Below are positions 1 through 9,214 of a stretch of DNA of 64,000 nt, piece after piece. Both the position numbers and the translations under genes were made by a program. The notes beneath the pieces were generated by a model. It was not told the origin of the DNA. It ran no database searches and was given only the letters and a program-made list of their open reading frames with translations. Every line of letters starts with the position of its first letter. The first letter of the stretch is position 1. The DNA comes from BS150m-G50 sp964517435 (lineage in GTDB: Bacteria; CAIWAD01; BS150m-G50), in the NCBI GenBank assembly GCA_964517435.1, contig CAZFEC010000010.1, positions 1 through 64,000 on the forward strand. Reading direction: 5' to 3'.

Positions 1-182
1 TGTGGGGAGCGCCATCGCTGGTGGTAGCGACATCCGGAATCAGTCGGAAGTCGAAATGACATTGTGAGGTTATCACTGATAGCGTCGACTTCCGGAATCA
101 GTCGGAAGTCTAAATGATAGTGTGGGGAGCGCCATCGCTGGTGGTAGCGACATCCGGAATCAGTCGGAAGTCGAAGTGATAG
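1..182. repeat. Three tandem ~60-bp repeat units
   Basis: Units at about 1-62, 63-120 and 121-182. The first and third are nearly identical over 60 bases (two differences seen); the middle one matches mainly in its second half. Each shares the core CCGGAATCAGTCGGAAGTC. In the middle unit the core extends to an inverted repeat, GACTTCCG (87-94) with CGGAAGTC (103-110), so it could fold into a hairpin. The array starts at the window edge and may extend upstream. I see no gene in 1-327; the repeat lies just upstream of the PAS gene at 328. Confidence 0.85.
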
Positions 183-327
183 CATGCCCGTACGCAGCGG
201 ATACTCTCAGACCGTAGTATTTCTGTTTCACAAAGAAGGCTGAATTTATTACATTTCAATACGTTCCGTCCGGCAGCAGGAAGTCCCGGCTGATGGTTCA
301 CCCGGCACAGCACAGGAGGGATCAACT

Positions 328-858
328 ATGCAGAGAGCTTGCAGCTGGTGCGGTCAGGAGTTGACTCGCGGTCAGTGGGAGGTCGCCTCACCGGAAGCGA
401 TCACGCACGGTGTCTGCAGCACCTGTGTCGACAAGATCTTCGCCCGCATGGGCGAGGATCTGAGTTCCTTCATCAACAACCTGCCCGCGCCGGTAGTCGT
501 CGTGGATGAGGAGGGTATCGTCCTGACGGTCAACGACCGGGCGCAGACACTGCTTTTGAAAACGCTGCCGGAGATTGAGGGTTACCGGGGCGGGGAGGTG
601 TTCGAGTGCGCCTATGCGAGACTGCCGGAAGGCTGTGGCCAGACCGTTCACTGCAGCGGTTGCACAGTCCGCCGTGCCGTCATGGAGACTTTCCAGTCCG
701 GCGAGAGCCAGGTGAAGACGCCGGCTTACCTGCACCAGGGAATTCCGGAGAGCTACCGGCGCACCGATCTGTTGATCTCCACGGAAAAGGTCAGCGGACT
801 GGTGCTGTTGCGGATTGACCGGGTTAACGACCAGGACACAGTCCCACAGCTGAATTAG
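328..858 (+). CDS. Small PAS-domain protein with cysteine clusters
   Basis: A soluble 176-residue protein with no signal peptide or output domain. Residues 5-33 hold a CX2C-X21-CX2C pattern (C5, C8, C30, C33), a likely zinc or iron-sulfur knuckle. Residues about 45-165 read as a PAS domain (NLPAPVVVVDEEGIVLTVND), with four more cysteines C94, C103, C109 and C112 in the arrangement often seen in PAS domains of sensor kinases. A good ribosome site (AGGAGG, 313-318) precedes the ATG at 328. With no kinase or cyclase domain it may be a stand-alone sensor acting through a partner; this is inference. The downstream gene is 250 bp away, so cotranscription with the sugar transporter is uncertain. Confidence 0.75.
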   Translation: MQRACSWCGQELTRGQWEVASPEAITHGVCSTCVDKIFARMGEDLSSFINNLPAPVVVVDEEGIVLTVNDRAQTLLLKTLPEIEGYRGGEVFECAYARLPEGCGQTVHCSGCTVRRAVMETFQSGESQVKTPAYLHQGIPESYRRTDLLISTEKVSGLVLLRIDRVNDQDTVPQLN

Positions 859-1108
859 CCAAACGATAATCCCATAGATCTCTCCTCTTTCTATCAACAT
901 CGAGACACACCGTCCTGTTACATTGACACTGGTGTGACTTTTTGCTCTCACTCCGGATTAAGGACCGCCAGCGAAACAATTCCGCTCACGTTCTGCGCAG
1001 ATCCGGCCCAATCGGTTTTCAAATTGGCTTTGAGATGCTCGCTGGGCTGACTATACTTCGTCAGAGAACAGTGCCCTAGACTACACAGGACGACTAGCGA
1101 GGTTTTGC

Positions 1109-2065
1109 ATGCAGAAAAGCAGGATATGGATGTTGATACTTCTGGCCGGCTACCTGGGAATTATGATTCTTGGTTGCGGCAAAGCTGGCGACAGCGGGAA
1201 AACGCAATCCGACGACAACCAGCAGATCGCCAGGGTTACGATCGGCGTGTCGCTGCTGACGCGGACTCACCCTTTCTATCAGGACCTGGAAGAGGGACTG
1301 ATGAGCGCGGCGGATTCACTCGGTTTCGAGTTGCTGATCAAGGCTGGCGAGTTTGACGTTGCCAGACAGAAGGATCAGGTTCAGGATTTCATCGTCCAGA
1401 AGGTCAGCGCCATTGTCATTTCTCCCTGCGACTCCAAGTCGATTGGAACGGCTATTCAGGCGGCCGGCGAGGCGGGGATTCCGGTCTTCACAGTCGATAT
1501 CGCCTGTCTGGCTGAAGGCGCCGAAGTTGTATCACATATCGCCTCGGACAACATTGAGGGCGGACGTCTGGCGGCGCGGGCGGTTGCCGCGGCGATCAAT
1601 GAAAACGGAAATGTCGCCATCATCGATCATCCTGAAGTGGAATCGGTTATCCAGCGCGTGAAAGGCTTCGAGGAGGAAATCACCGGATATGCGGGGATCA
1701 CCGTGGTGGCAAAACTGTCCGGACGCGGGGTAAAGGATCAGGCTTTTCGCACGGCCGAGGACATCCTGCAGGCTCATCCTGATGTCAATGCCTTCTTCGG
1801 AATCAACGACGATTCCGCGCTCGGGGCGCTGGCGGCGGTCGAGAAAGCCGGCATGACCGGCAAAGTGAAAATCATCGGCTTCGACGCCGTGCCGGAAGCG
1901 CGACAGGCGATCCTGGCCGGAAAAATCTACGCCGACGTCATCCAGCAACCAAAAGTAATCGGATGGAAAGCCATCGAAGCCGTGAAAGCCTATCTTTCGG
2001 GCGTCACGGTTGCTCCGGCCATCCTGATACCCTGCGACCTCTTTTCGCGACCTGATCCGGATTGA
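1109..2065 (+). CDS. Sugar ABC transporter substrate-binding lipoprotein
   Basis: Periplasmic binding protein of the RbsB/peripla_BP_4 type that captures a sugar and delivers it to the ABC permease. The N-terminus (MQKSRIWMLILLAGYLGIMI) is a lipoprotein signal ending in the lipobox LGC, so the mature protein starts at Cys about residue 25 and is membrane-anchored. The body shows family landmarks: a first lobe beginning TIGVSLLTRTHPFYQDLEEG, VSAIVISPCDSKSI, VFTVDIA, SDNIEGGRLAA, and the hinge-region FGINDDSALGALAAVE. The length of 318 is normal. It is the first gene of a transporter operon with the ATPase 11 bp downstream. The ligand cannot be read from sequence; the mannosidase at the operon's end suggests a mannose-type sugar or oligosaccharide. 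Confidence 0.9.
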   Translation: MQKSRIWMLILLAGYLGIMILGCGKAGDSGKTQSDDNQQIARVTIGVSLLTRTHPFYQDLEEGLMSAADSLGFELLIKAGEFDVARQKDQVQDFIVQKVSAIVISPCDSKSIGTAIQAAGEAGIPVFTVDIACLAEGAEVVSHIASDNIEGGRLAARAVAAAINENGNVAIIDHPEVESVIQRVKGFEEEITGYAGITVVAKLSGRGVKDQAFRTAEDILQAHPDVNAFFGINDDSALGALAAVEKAGMTGKVKIIGFDAVPEARQAILAGKIYADVIQQPKVIGWKAIEAVKAYLSGVTVAPAILIPCDLFSRPDPD

Positions 2066-2076
2066 TTCCCTAATCC

Positions 2077-3594
2077 ATGGACACTAAGGATCTCCCCGAC
2101 AGTACAGATTTCGTTGTCCCGCCACCCCTGCTGGAGATGACCGGGATCCGCAAAGCGTTTCCCGGCGTGCTGGCGGTAAGCGAGGCAGACTTCGATCTCA
2201 AGCGGGGGGAAATCCACGCGCTGGTCGGGGAGAACGGTGCCGGCAAAAGTACCCTGATCAAAATCCTCACCGGAGCTCACCAGAAGGATGCGGGCGAGAT
2301 ATACCTGGCCGGGCAACCTGTAGCTTTCCGGCGGCCGTTCGACGCCCAGCAGGCCGGTATTGCTACGATCTACCAGGAATTCATGCTGGTGCCGGCGCTG
2401 ACGGTGGCGGCGAACATTTTCCTCGGTCACGAGAGTACAGGAAAAGGATTGCTCGACCATCGCCGGGAACGGCTGGTCGCCGCGGAGCTGCTCGGCCGCC
2501 TGGGTGCCGATATCGATCCCGAGATGCCGGTATCGGATTTGACCGTGGCGCACCAGCAGATAGTAGAGATCGCCCGGGCGCTGGCCCGGGAAGCAGAGAT
2601 ACTGGTGATGGATGAACCAACCGCTGCCCTGGCGCCGACGGAAGTGTCGCATCTGTTTGCCCTGCTCCAGGAGCTCTCCGCCAACGGGATGGGCATTATC
2701 TTCATCAGTCATCGTCTTGATGAGGTGCTCTCTATCGCCCACCGCATCACAGTCATGCGCGATGGCGTTACGACAGCCACCCGCCCGACGGCCGTTTTCA
2801 CCCGCACGACTCTGATAGAACAGATGGTGGGCCGCCCCATCGAGCAGGAATATCCCAAGGAACAGATTCCGATCGGCGAAACCTGCTTTGAAGTCCGCAA
2901 CCTTACCGGCGGCTCCATCAGTGACGTCTCATTTACCGCCAGGCGGGGCGAGGTGTTGGGATTGGCCGGGCTGATGGGAGCCGGCCGCACCGAAGTCGCC
3001 CGTTTGATTTTCGGCGCCGACCGCAGGGAGCGCGGCGAAATCAGACTGAATGGACGCCCGCTGGAAATCTCTTCTCCGCACGATGCCATCCGGAGCGGGA
3101 TCTGCCTGTTGACGGAGGATCGCAAAGCGCAGGGATTAGTACTGAACGCATCGGCCAGGGACAATTTCGCCCTGCCTAATCTCGTCGCCTGGTCGCGGCT
3201 GAGTTGGATCAACCGGCGTCGGGAGCAGGAGCGGTTTTCTGATCGTTCAGCGAGTCTCAATATCCGTGTCGCTCGTTCCGAACAGCGTGCCGAGGAACTC
3301 TCGGGGGGCAACCAGCAGAAACTGCTGGTGGCGCGCTGGCTGGAAACGAACTCGGAAGTAATGCTGTTCGACGAACCGACCAGAGGTATCGATGTCGGCG
3401 CCAAATATGACATGTACCTGTTGATCGGACGGCTTGCCGCCGAGGGGAAAACGGTGATTGTCATTTCATCGGAACTCCCGGAACTCCTCGGTATCTGCGA
3501 CCGTATCCTGGTCATGCGGCGCGGGCGGATCGCCGGAGAGATTGCGGATGCGGGCCGGGGAACGCAGGCGGAAATCATGGCACTGGCCGTATAA
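2077..3594 (+). CDS. Sugar ABC transporter ATP-binding protein, two ATPase domains
   Basis: Cytoplasmic energy-coupling subunit of the RbsA/MglA/XylG class, two nucleotide-binding domains in one 505-residue chain. The first half has Walker A GENGAGKST, the Q-loop region IYQEFMLVP and Walker B ILVMDEPTAAL. As usual in this class the second half has a degenerate P-loop (GLMGAGRTE), but keeps the signature LSGGNQQK and Walker B VMLFDEPTRGID. The gene follows the binding protein by 11 bp and is followed by the permease, the usual order for a carbohydrate importer. The start ATG at 2077 gives a normal N-terminus just before the first domain. Confidence 0.95.
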   Translation: MDTKDLPDSTDFVVPPPLLEMTGIRKAFPGVLAVSEADFDLKRGEIHALVGENGAGKSTLIKILTGAHQKDAGEIYLAGQPVAFRRPFDAQQAGIATIYQEFMLVPALTVAANIFLGHESTGKGLLDHRRERLVAAELLGRLGADIDPEMPVSDLTVAHQQIVEIARALAREAEILVMDEPTAALAPTEVSHLFALLQELSANGMGIIFISHRLDEVLSIAHRITVMRDGVTTATRPTAVFTRTTLIEQMVGRPIEQEYPKEQIPIGETCFEVRNLTGGSISDVSFTARRGEVLGLAGLMGAGRTEVARLIFGADRRERGEIRLNGRPLEISSPHDAIRSGICLLTEDRKAQGLVLNASARDNFALPNLVAWSRLSWINRRREQERFSDRSASLNIRVARSEQRAEELSGGNQQKLLVARWLETNSEVMLFDEPTRGIDVGAKYDMYLLIGRLAAEGKTVIVISSELPELLGICDRILVMRRGRIAGEIADAGRGTQAEIMALAV

Positions 3595-3616
3595 AGACTG
3601 TCTGAAGGGATTAAGA

Positions 3617-5014
3617 GTGTCTAACGCAAACTCGAGCGCAACGCACAAGTCAAACCGGACCTCACGCCTGAGGCGGTATCTAACTGATTACGGTATGGTG
3701 TTCGTACTGGCCGGTCTGTGCCTGCTCTTTTCGCTGCTGACGATATCCGAACAGCATCCTGTCGGCGCGGCGGCCGCCGCGAGTGTGCTGGAAGAAGTCA
3801 CCGGCAACGTCCCCGCCGGCAGCAGGCTGCTGGTCATGGCGCAGGCTAACGCGGAGGAGACTGAGTTCGTCCGCGCGTTCGGCGACAATATCGATGCTGA
3901 AGAGCTGATCCTGTTGCCGCCCCTGACCGGCACTCCGGCGGCGTTGCGGAGGGGACTGGCGGAGCTTGAAACCGCCGGACAGCTGCCGCAGTTCATCGTT
4001 ACCACCAATGCCCTGTCTCCCACCCTCGGCATGATCACATCCCAGTTCCCCCTCCTGGATGAAGTCGAAGTTCTGACTCCCCGGCCGTACAAGTGGCCGA
4101 CCTTTCTGCTGCCGGATAACATCCGTAATGTGGCCAATCAGATCACGGTGATTGCGATCATTGCCATCGGCATGACGATGGTCATCATCACGGCGGGTAT
4201 CGATCTGTCGGTCGGCAGTCTGATTGCTCTGTCGGCCGTGGTGGTGGCCTGGCTGGTCGGGCAGAGCGGCGGGGGGCAGGCCTCCAGCCTGGCGATGATA
4301 CTGGCCGCTCTGGGCGCCATCCTTTTCTGCGGTGGTGTCGGCGCCTTCAGCGGACTGATGGTCACCAACTTCAGGATTCCGCCCTTTATCGCGACCCTGG
4401 CAATGATGCAGGTGGCGGCCGGACTGGCGTATATCTTCTCGCAGGGGAAGCCGATCTACCAGCTGCCCGACACCTTTGTCTGGTTGGGGCGGGGCGTCGA
4501 TCCGCTCCTGCAAGTTCCCAACGCCGTCATTCTGATGCTCTTCCTGTATATCGTCGCTCACCTGGTGATGACGCGTACAACCTTCGGTCGCTATGTCTAC
4601 GCCGTCGGCGGCAACCTGGAAGCGGCGCGCCTGGCCGGAATCAGAGTGAAGACGGTCCTCTTCTCGGTGTACACAATCTGCGGGATGCTGGCGGGTCTGG
4701 GCGGTGTGGTAATGGCATCGCAGTTGAAGAGCGGCGCCGCCACCTACGGACTGACCTACGAGTTGTATGTGATCGCCGCCGTGGTGGTGGGCGGAACCAG
4801 CCTGATGGGTGGCGAGGGGCGCATCCTGGGCACCCTGATCGGGGCCTTCATTATTGCCGTCATTCAGAATGGGATGAATCTGGTCAATGTCGAGAGCTAC
4901 ACTCAGAAGGTCGTACTCGGCCTGGTTATTCTCGGCGCCGTACTGGTGGACCGGTTGAAGCACACCAGGCTGAAGGTCAGGAAATCCAGGCGGGAAACCA
5001 GCACCCCCGCTTGA
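3617..5014 (+). CDS. Sugar ABC transporter permease with inserted soluble domain
   Basis: Membrane permease of the RbsC/BPD_transp_2 family. The open frame reaches further upstream, but a GTG at 3617 with AAGGGA seven bases ahead gives a natural start (465 residues) and avoids deep overlap with the ATPase gene. After the first membrane helix (GMVFVLAGLCLLFSLLTI) come about 110 residues without membrane character (PAGSRLLVMAQANAEETEFV and onward), then the standard core with the family motif TAGIDLSVGSLIALSAV and several more helices. Typical RbsC-type permeases are about 320-340 residues, so the insert explains the extra length. By topology the insert should be periplasmic and may contact the binding protein; that role is inferred. 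Confidence 0.9.
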   Translation: MSNANSSATHKSNRTSRLRRYLTDYGMVFVLAGLCLLFSLLTISEQHPVGAAAAASVLEEVTGNVPAGSRLLVMAQANAEETEFVRAFGDNIDAEELILLPPLTGTPAALRRGLAELETAGQLPQFIVTTNALSPTLGMITSQFPLLDEVEVLTPRPYKWPTFLLPDNIRNVANQITVIAIIAIGMTMVIITAGIDLSVGSLIALSAVVVAWLVGQSGGGQASSLAMILAALGAILFCGGVGAFSGLMVTNFRIPPFIATLAMMQVAAGLAYIFSQGKPIYQLPDTFVWLGRGVDPLLQVPNAVILMLFLYIVAHLVMTRTTFGRYVYAVGGNLEAARLAGIRVKTVLFSVYTICGMLAGLGGVVMASQLKSGAATYGLTYELYVIAAVVVGGTSLMGGEGRILGTLIGAFIIAVIQNGMNLVNVESYTQKVVLGLVILGAVLVDRLKHTRLKVRKSRRETSTPA

Positions 5015-5053
5015 CGAACGCAATTGATCCCTGAAGAGTAAAGGAGGACGACA

Positions 5054-8000
5054 GTGCGAACCAGCTGCCTGTATCTGATGATTATCGTGCTGATGACGGG
5101 GGAGTCGCTTGTGGCCGGGACGGCTGCCGACGCGCAGACGTCCTCCAGGCCGAAGTTGTATGTGGTCGGCACGGCGCACCTGGACACCCAGTGGCGGTGG
5201 ACGATCCAGACCACCATCGAGGATTACATTCCGGATACATTTCGCAGGAACATCGCGCTGATGGAGCGGCATCCCGATTACGTTTTCAGCTTCGAAGGTT
5301 CCTTCCGGTATATGCTGATGGATGAATACTATCCCGACGAATTCGAACGGGTGCGGCCTTTTATCGATTCAGGCCAATGGCGCGTTACCGGCAGCTGGGT
5401 CGACGCGGTCGATGTAAACCTGCCCTCCTTTGAATCGCTGGTGCGTCAGACGCTGTACGGCAACGGCTACTTCCAGCGGGAGTTCGGCAAGGTAAGTCGC
5501 GACATCTTTCTGCCCGACTGTTTTGGCTTCGGATACGCCCTGCCCTCCATCGCGGCGCATGCCGGCCTCGGCGGTATCTCGACGCAGAAGCTGACCTGGG
5601 GCTCCTGCGTTGGTATTCCTTTTGACATTGGGATCTGGGCGGGAGTCGACGGTTCCAGGCTCGCCGCCGGTTTCAATCCCGGCTCCTATGTGGCGCAGAT
5701 CAAGGGAGATCTCAGCCGCGATACCACCTGGCTGGCGATAGCCGAGCGGCAGGGCGAGGCCACCGGCCTCTACGCCGCCTACCGTTATTTCGGAACCGGC
5801 GATACCGGCGGATCTCCCACACCGGCGTCGGTGGAGTGGCTGCAAAAGTCTATAGACAGCGACGGACCACTGCAGGTGGAAAGCGTCGGTGCTGACGACC
5901 TGATAGGCCTGGTGGCGTCGACCGACAGGGAGCGCCTGCCGCTTTATGACGGTGAGCTGGTGATGACCAGCCACGGTGTGGGCTGCTACACATCCCAGGC
6001 GGCGATGAAGCGCTGGAACCGCCAGAACGAGCTGCTGGCGGATGCGGCCGAGCGCGCCTCGGTTATGGCGCACCGTCTCGGCAGTCTCAGCTATCCGCGC
6101 GAGATGTTGCGGGACAGCTGGGTGCGCTTCCTGTGGCATCAGTTCCATGACGATCTCACCGGAACCAGCATCCCGGCAGCCTATGAATATTCCTGGAATG
6201 ATGAATTACTCTGCCAGAACCGTTTTGCCGCCATGCTGGAACACGCCGTGGAGTCGGTGGCGCCCGCGCTGGACACCAGTGTTGACGGCATCCCGGTGAT
6301 CGTGTACAATCCGCTGTCGCTGGAGCGCGAAGATATCGTCGAGGCAAAGGTGCATTTCGACGCCGCGGCTCCCGCAGATGTTCGCGTATTCGATCCCGAC
6401 GGGCGCCAGGTGCCGGTGGACGTGGTCGAGACCTCCGGTAACGATCTCCTGGTTCGCTTTCCGGCGCGGGCGCCCGCGGTCGGTTTCGCCGTTTATGACC
6501 TGCGACCGGCCGGGGAGAAGTGTGATCTTCAGACCGGTTTGCGCATCACTCCCCGCACGTTGGAAAACGAGCGCTACCTGGTGCGGGTCAATGATGCCGG
6601 TGAGGTGGCCTCGATCTTCGACAAGCGCGTGAAGCGGGAGCTGCTGTCGGAGCCGATCCGGTTCGAGTTCATCGCCAACACCCCGCGCAACTGGCCGGCC
6701 TGGGAGATCGACTATAATGACGTCATGGCGACTCCCCGCGATCTGTGGGCCGGTCCGGCCCGGATCAGGATGGTCGAAGAGGGGCTCACCCGGGTTGCAT
6801 TGGAAATCGAACGCAAGACCGCGGCGTCGGTAGTGCGAACCACGATCCGCCTGGCGACGGGCGAAGCGTCCGGACGTGTGGAGTTCGACACCGCCATCGA
6901 CTGGTACGAACGTGAGACACTCCTGAAAGCCTGCTTCCCGGTAACCTCGGCCAACGATTCGGTCTGGTACGATCTCGGCTTGGGAGCCATCCGGCGCGGT
7001 CTGAACCGGGAAAAGCTATACGAGGTGCCCGGGCATCAGTGGGCGGACATCACATCGGCCGAGGCGGACTACGGCGTGGCGATACTGAACGACTGCCGTT
7101 ACGGCTGGGATCATCCCACGCCTGAGCAGCTGCGACTCACGCTGATCCACACACCGGGTGTTGCCGATGGTTGGGATTGGCTTAAAGATGAACGCTCCCA
7201 GGACCACGGGCATCACCGTCTGCTTTTTGCCGTTCAGGGGCACGAGGGTGACTGGCGCGAGAGCGATGTCGTCCAGCAGGCAGCCAGACTGAACCAGCCG
7301 CTGCTGGCGTTCCAGACGACCTCTAACGCCGGCGAACTTGGCAAGCGTTACTCCTTCCTGAAGGTTGCGGATCCCGGCGTGATGGTAAACGCGATCAAGC
7401 TCGCTGAAGCGAACGACGAGATCGTCGTTCGAGTGAGAGAGCTGCAGGGGCGGTCGCACGAGCAGGTTTTGCTGGAATTCGATCGACCGGTCAGAAGTGC
7501 GCGCGAAATCAACGGCATGGAAGAGACGATTGGCGAAGCCAGGATTGTGGATGGACAGCTTATCTGTTCGCTCACCCCCTTCCAGCCGAAAGCGTTTGCC
7601 GTCACCCTGACAGCGCCGACTGCAGCACTGGAGCGCTCTGTTGCCGTCTGCGTGGATCTGCCGTTCAACCTGGACGGCATCAGCCTCGACGCCGACCGGC
7701 ACGACGGTGATTTCGACGGACAGAGCTATACGCTGGCGGGGGAACTGATCCCGGACACGCTGCTGTACCGGGATGTGCCGTTTGTCTTCGGAAAGACAGG
7801 CGCGGGAGCGCTCAATGTGGTTGAATGTGAGGAGCAGACCATTCGGTTGCCGGATACTGCTGCAGATCGCCTGTGCCTGCTGGCCGCAGCGGTCGGTGGC
7901 CCGGCAACGGCGCGTTTTCGACTTGACACGCGCACGCACGAGGTCCCCCTGCAGGACTATGCCGATCACATCGGACAGTGGGACAATCGCCTGTCCGGCG

Positions 8001-8965
8001 GAGAACTCCGCGAACAACCGACAGAGATAACACCGGCCTACATCAACCGTCTGCCTGTAGCCTGGTACGGATCGCATCGTCATACTCCCGCGGGAGAAAA
8101 TGACGCTTACCGGTTCACCTACCTCTTTCTGGTGGAGCTGGAGCTTATCGGCAAAACGAGCGTACTCACACTCCCGGCTGATGACCGGATTCGCATCCTG
8201 GCGGCGACACTGGTCGACGATCCCTACGGCGAGGTAACACCAGCCCAACCGCTCTATGACGAAACTCACAACACTTTCGCCAGAATCGCGGCCGACAGCG
8301 CCGCCTTTGCCGGCCGGTCCAGGATTACGATGAGCAGCCCGGTTCCGAACACGACCATCTACTACACCCTGGACGGGACAGAGCCTGGCGCCGGTTCACT
8401 TCGCTATACTCAACCGATCAATGTCACCCGCACAACTACCATCAAAGCCAGGGGGGTGAAAGCCGGTTTCAACGACAGCCATGTGTCAGAGATGACGGTC
8501 ACCAAACTGACTCTGCGTGATGCGGTAGAGATTGGCGAAGTGGCGGCTGGTTTGCATTGCCGCTATTACGAAGGGTCCTGGTCCCGCCTGCCTGATTTCG
8601 ATACGCTCCGGGTCGATAACACCTTTACGGTTGAAGCCGTAGCTGTTCCGGAGCGCGCTCGCGATGAGGATTACGGCCTGACCATGCACGGCTTTGTGAA
8701 GGTGCCTGCGGATGGTGTCTATAGTTTCTCGATCAATTCCGACGATGGCAGCCGTCTGCTGATAGGAGATACGTTGCTGGTCGATAATGACGGGCTGCAC
8801 GGCGATTTCGAACGCTCGGGATTGATCGGCCTCAAGATGGGTTTCCATCCGCTTACGGTTCACATGTTTCAATGCAAGGGGGGAGAAGCGCTCGGATTGT
8901 CCCTGGCCGGTCCGGCCCTGCCGAAGCAGTCGATACCGGCCGCCATGTTGTATCACCGCAAATAG
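5054..8965 (+). CDS. Secreted GH38 alpha-mannosidase with CHB_HEX_C and PA14 modules
   Basis: Glycoside hydrolase family 38 enzyme, expected to remove alpha-mannose from glycans outside the cytoplasm. The start is a GTG with AAGGAGG just upstream, followed by a signal peptide (CLYLMIIVLMTGESLVAGTA). The catalytic N-terminus has the zinc motif HLDTQWRW, the PDCFGFG loop holding the expected nucleophile Asp, and HQFHDDLTGT. Near residues 1090-1155 is a chitobiase/hexosaminidase C-terminal-type module (IYYTLDGTEPGAGSLRYTQP), and the last ~120 residues form a PA14-like module (FSINSDDGSRLLIGDTLLVD). At 1303 residues it is longer than most bacterial GH38 enzymes because of these modules. It lies 39 bp after the permease, so it probably feeds the importer. 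Substrate linkage is unknown. Confidence 0.92.
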   Translation: MRTSCLYLMIIVLMTGESLVAGTAADAQTSSRPKLYVVGTAHLDTQWRWTIQTTIEDYIPDTFRRNIALMERHPDYVFSFEGSFRYMLMDEYYPDEFERVRPFIDSGQWRVTGSWVDAVDVNLPSFESLVRQTLYGNGYFQREFGKVSRDIFLPDCFGFGYALPSIAAHAGLGGISTQKLTWGSCVGIPFDIGIWAGVDGSRLAAGFNPGSYVAQIKGDLSRDTTWLAIAERQGEATGLYAAYRYFGTGDTGGSPTPASVEWLQKSIDSDGPLQVESVGADDLIGLVASTDRERLPLYDGELVMTSHGVGCYTSQAAMKRWNRQNELLADAAERASVMAHRLGSLSYPREMLRDSWVRFLWHQFHDDLTGTSIPAAYEYSWNDELLCQNRFAAMLEHAVESVAPALDTSVDGIPVIVYNPLSLEREDIVEAKVHFDAAAPADVRVFDPDGRQVPVDVVETSGNDLLVRFPARAPAVGFAVYDLRPAGEKCDLQTGLRITPRTLENERYLVRVNDAGEVASIFDKRVKRELLSEPIRFEFIANTPRNWPAWEIDYNDVMATPRDLWAGPARIRMVEEGLTRVALEIERKTAASVVRTTIRLATGEASGRVEFDTAIDWYERETLLKACFPVTSANDSVWYDLGLGAIRRGLNREKLYEVPGHQWADITSAEADYGVAILNDCRYGWDHPTPEQLRLTLIHTPGVADGWDWLKDERSQDHGHHRLLFAVQGHEGDWRESDVVQQAARLNQPLLAFQTTSNAGELGKRYSFLKVADPGVMVNAIKLAEANDEIVVRVRELQGRSHEQVLLEFDRPVRSAREINGMEETIGEARIVDGQLICSLTPFQPKAFAVTLTAPTAALERSVAVCVDLPFNLDGISLDADRHDGDFDGQSYTLAGELIPDTLLYRDVPFVFGKTGAGALNVVECEEQTIRLPDTAADRLCLLAAAVGGPATARFRLDTRTHEVPLQDYADHIGQWDNRLSGGELREQPTEITPAYINRLPVAWYGSHRHTPAGENDAYRFTYLFLVELELIGKTSVLTLPADDRIRILAATLVDDPYGEVTPAQPLYDETHNTFARIAADSAAFAGRSRITMSSPVPNTTIYYTLDGTEPGAGSLRYTQPINVTRTTTIKARGVKAGFNDSHVSEMTVTKLTLRDAVEIGEVAAGLHCRYYEGSWSRLPDFDTLRVDNTFTVEAVAVPERARDEDYGLTMHGFVKVPADGVYSFSINSDDGSRLLIGDTLLVDNDGLHGDFERSGLIGLKMGFHPLTVHMFQCKGGEALGLSLAGPALPKQSIPAAMLYHRK

Positions 8966-9214
8966 AAACGATATCCTGAGCAAAGACATCATGGCGCAGG
9001 AAAAGCGGATTGGCGGTGACGGGGACATTTTCGTTCCGGTAAATAACGATCGATTGAACCGGAATAATGTGATATATTACGACAGACTGCGGACCGACTC
9101 TGGACTAAGGCCGCGCCCCTCACCCTTATTGTGCGAATAATCGGTTCCCCCGGTTACGAATAGAGGCTAATTACAAATTCAGATAAGCAAAACCGTCATC
9201 GACGGGAGGGTCTC

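Noticed and set aside
1..182. CRISPR array
   Set aside because: Repeats are ~60 bp and adjacent without unique spacers, and no cas genes are present.
3680..5272. 530-codon minus-strand frame
   Set aside because: Antisense to the permease gene; its product is Q/H/R-rich with no recognisable domain.
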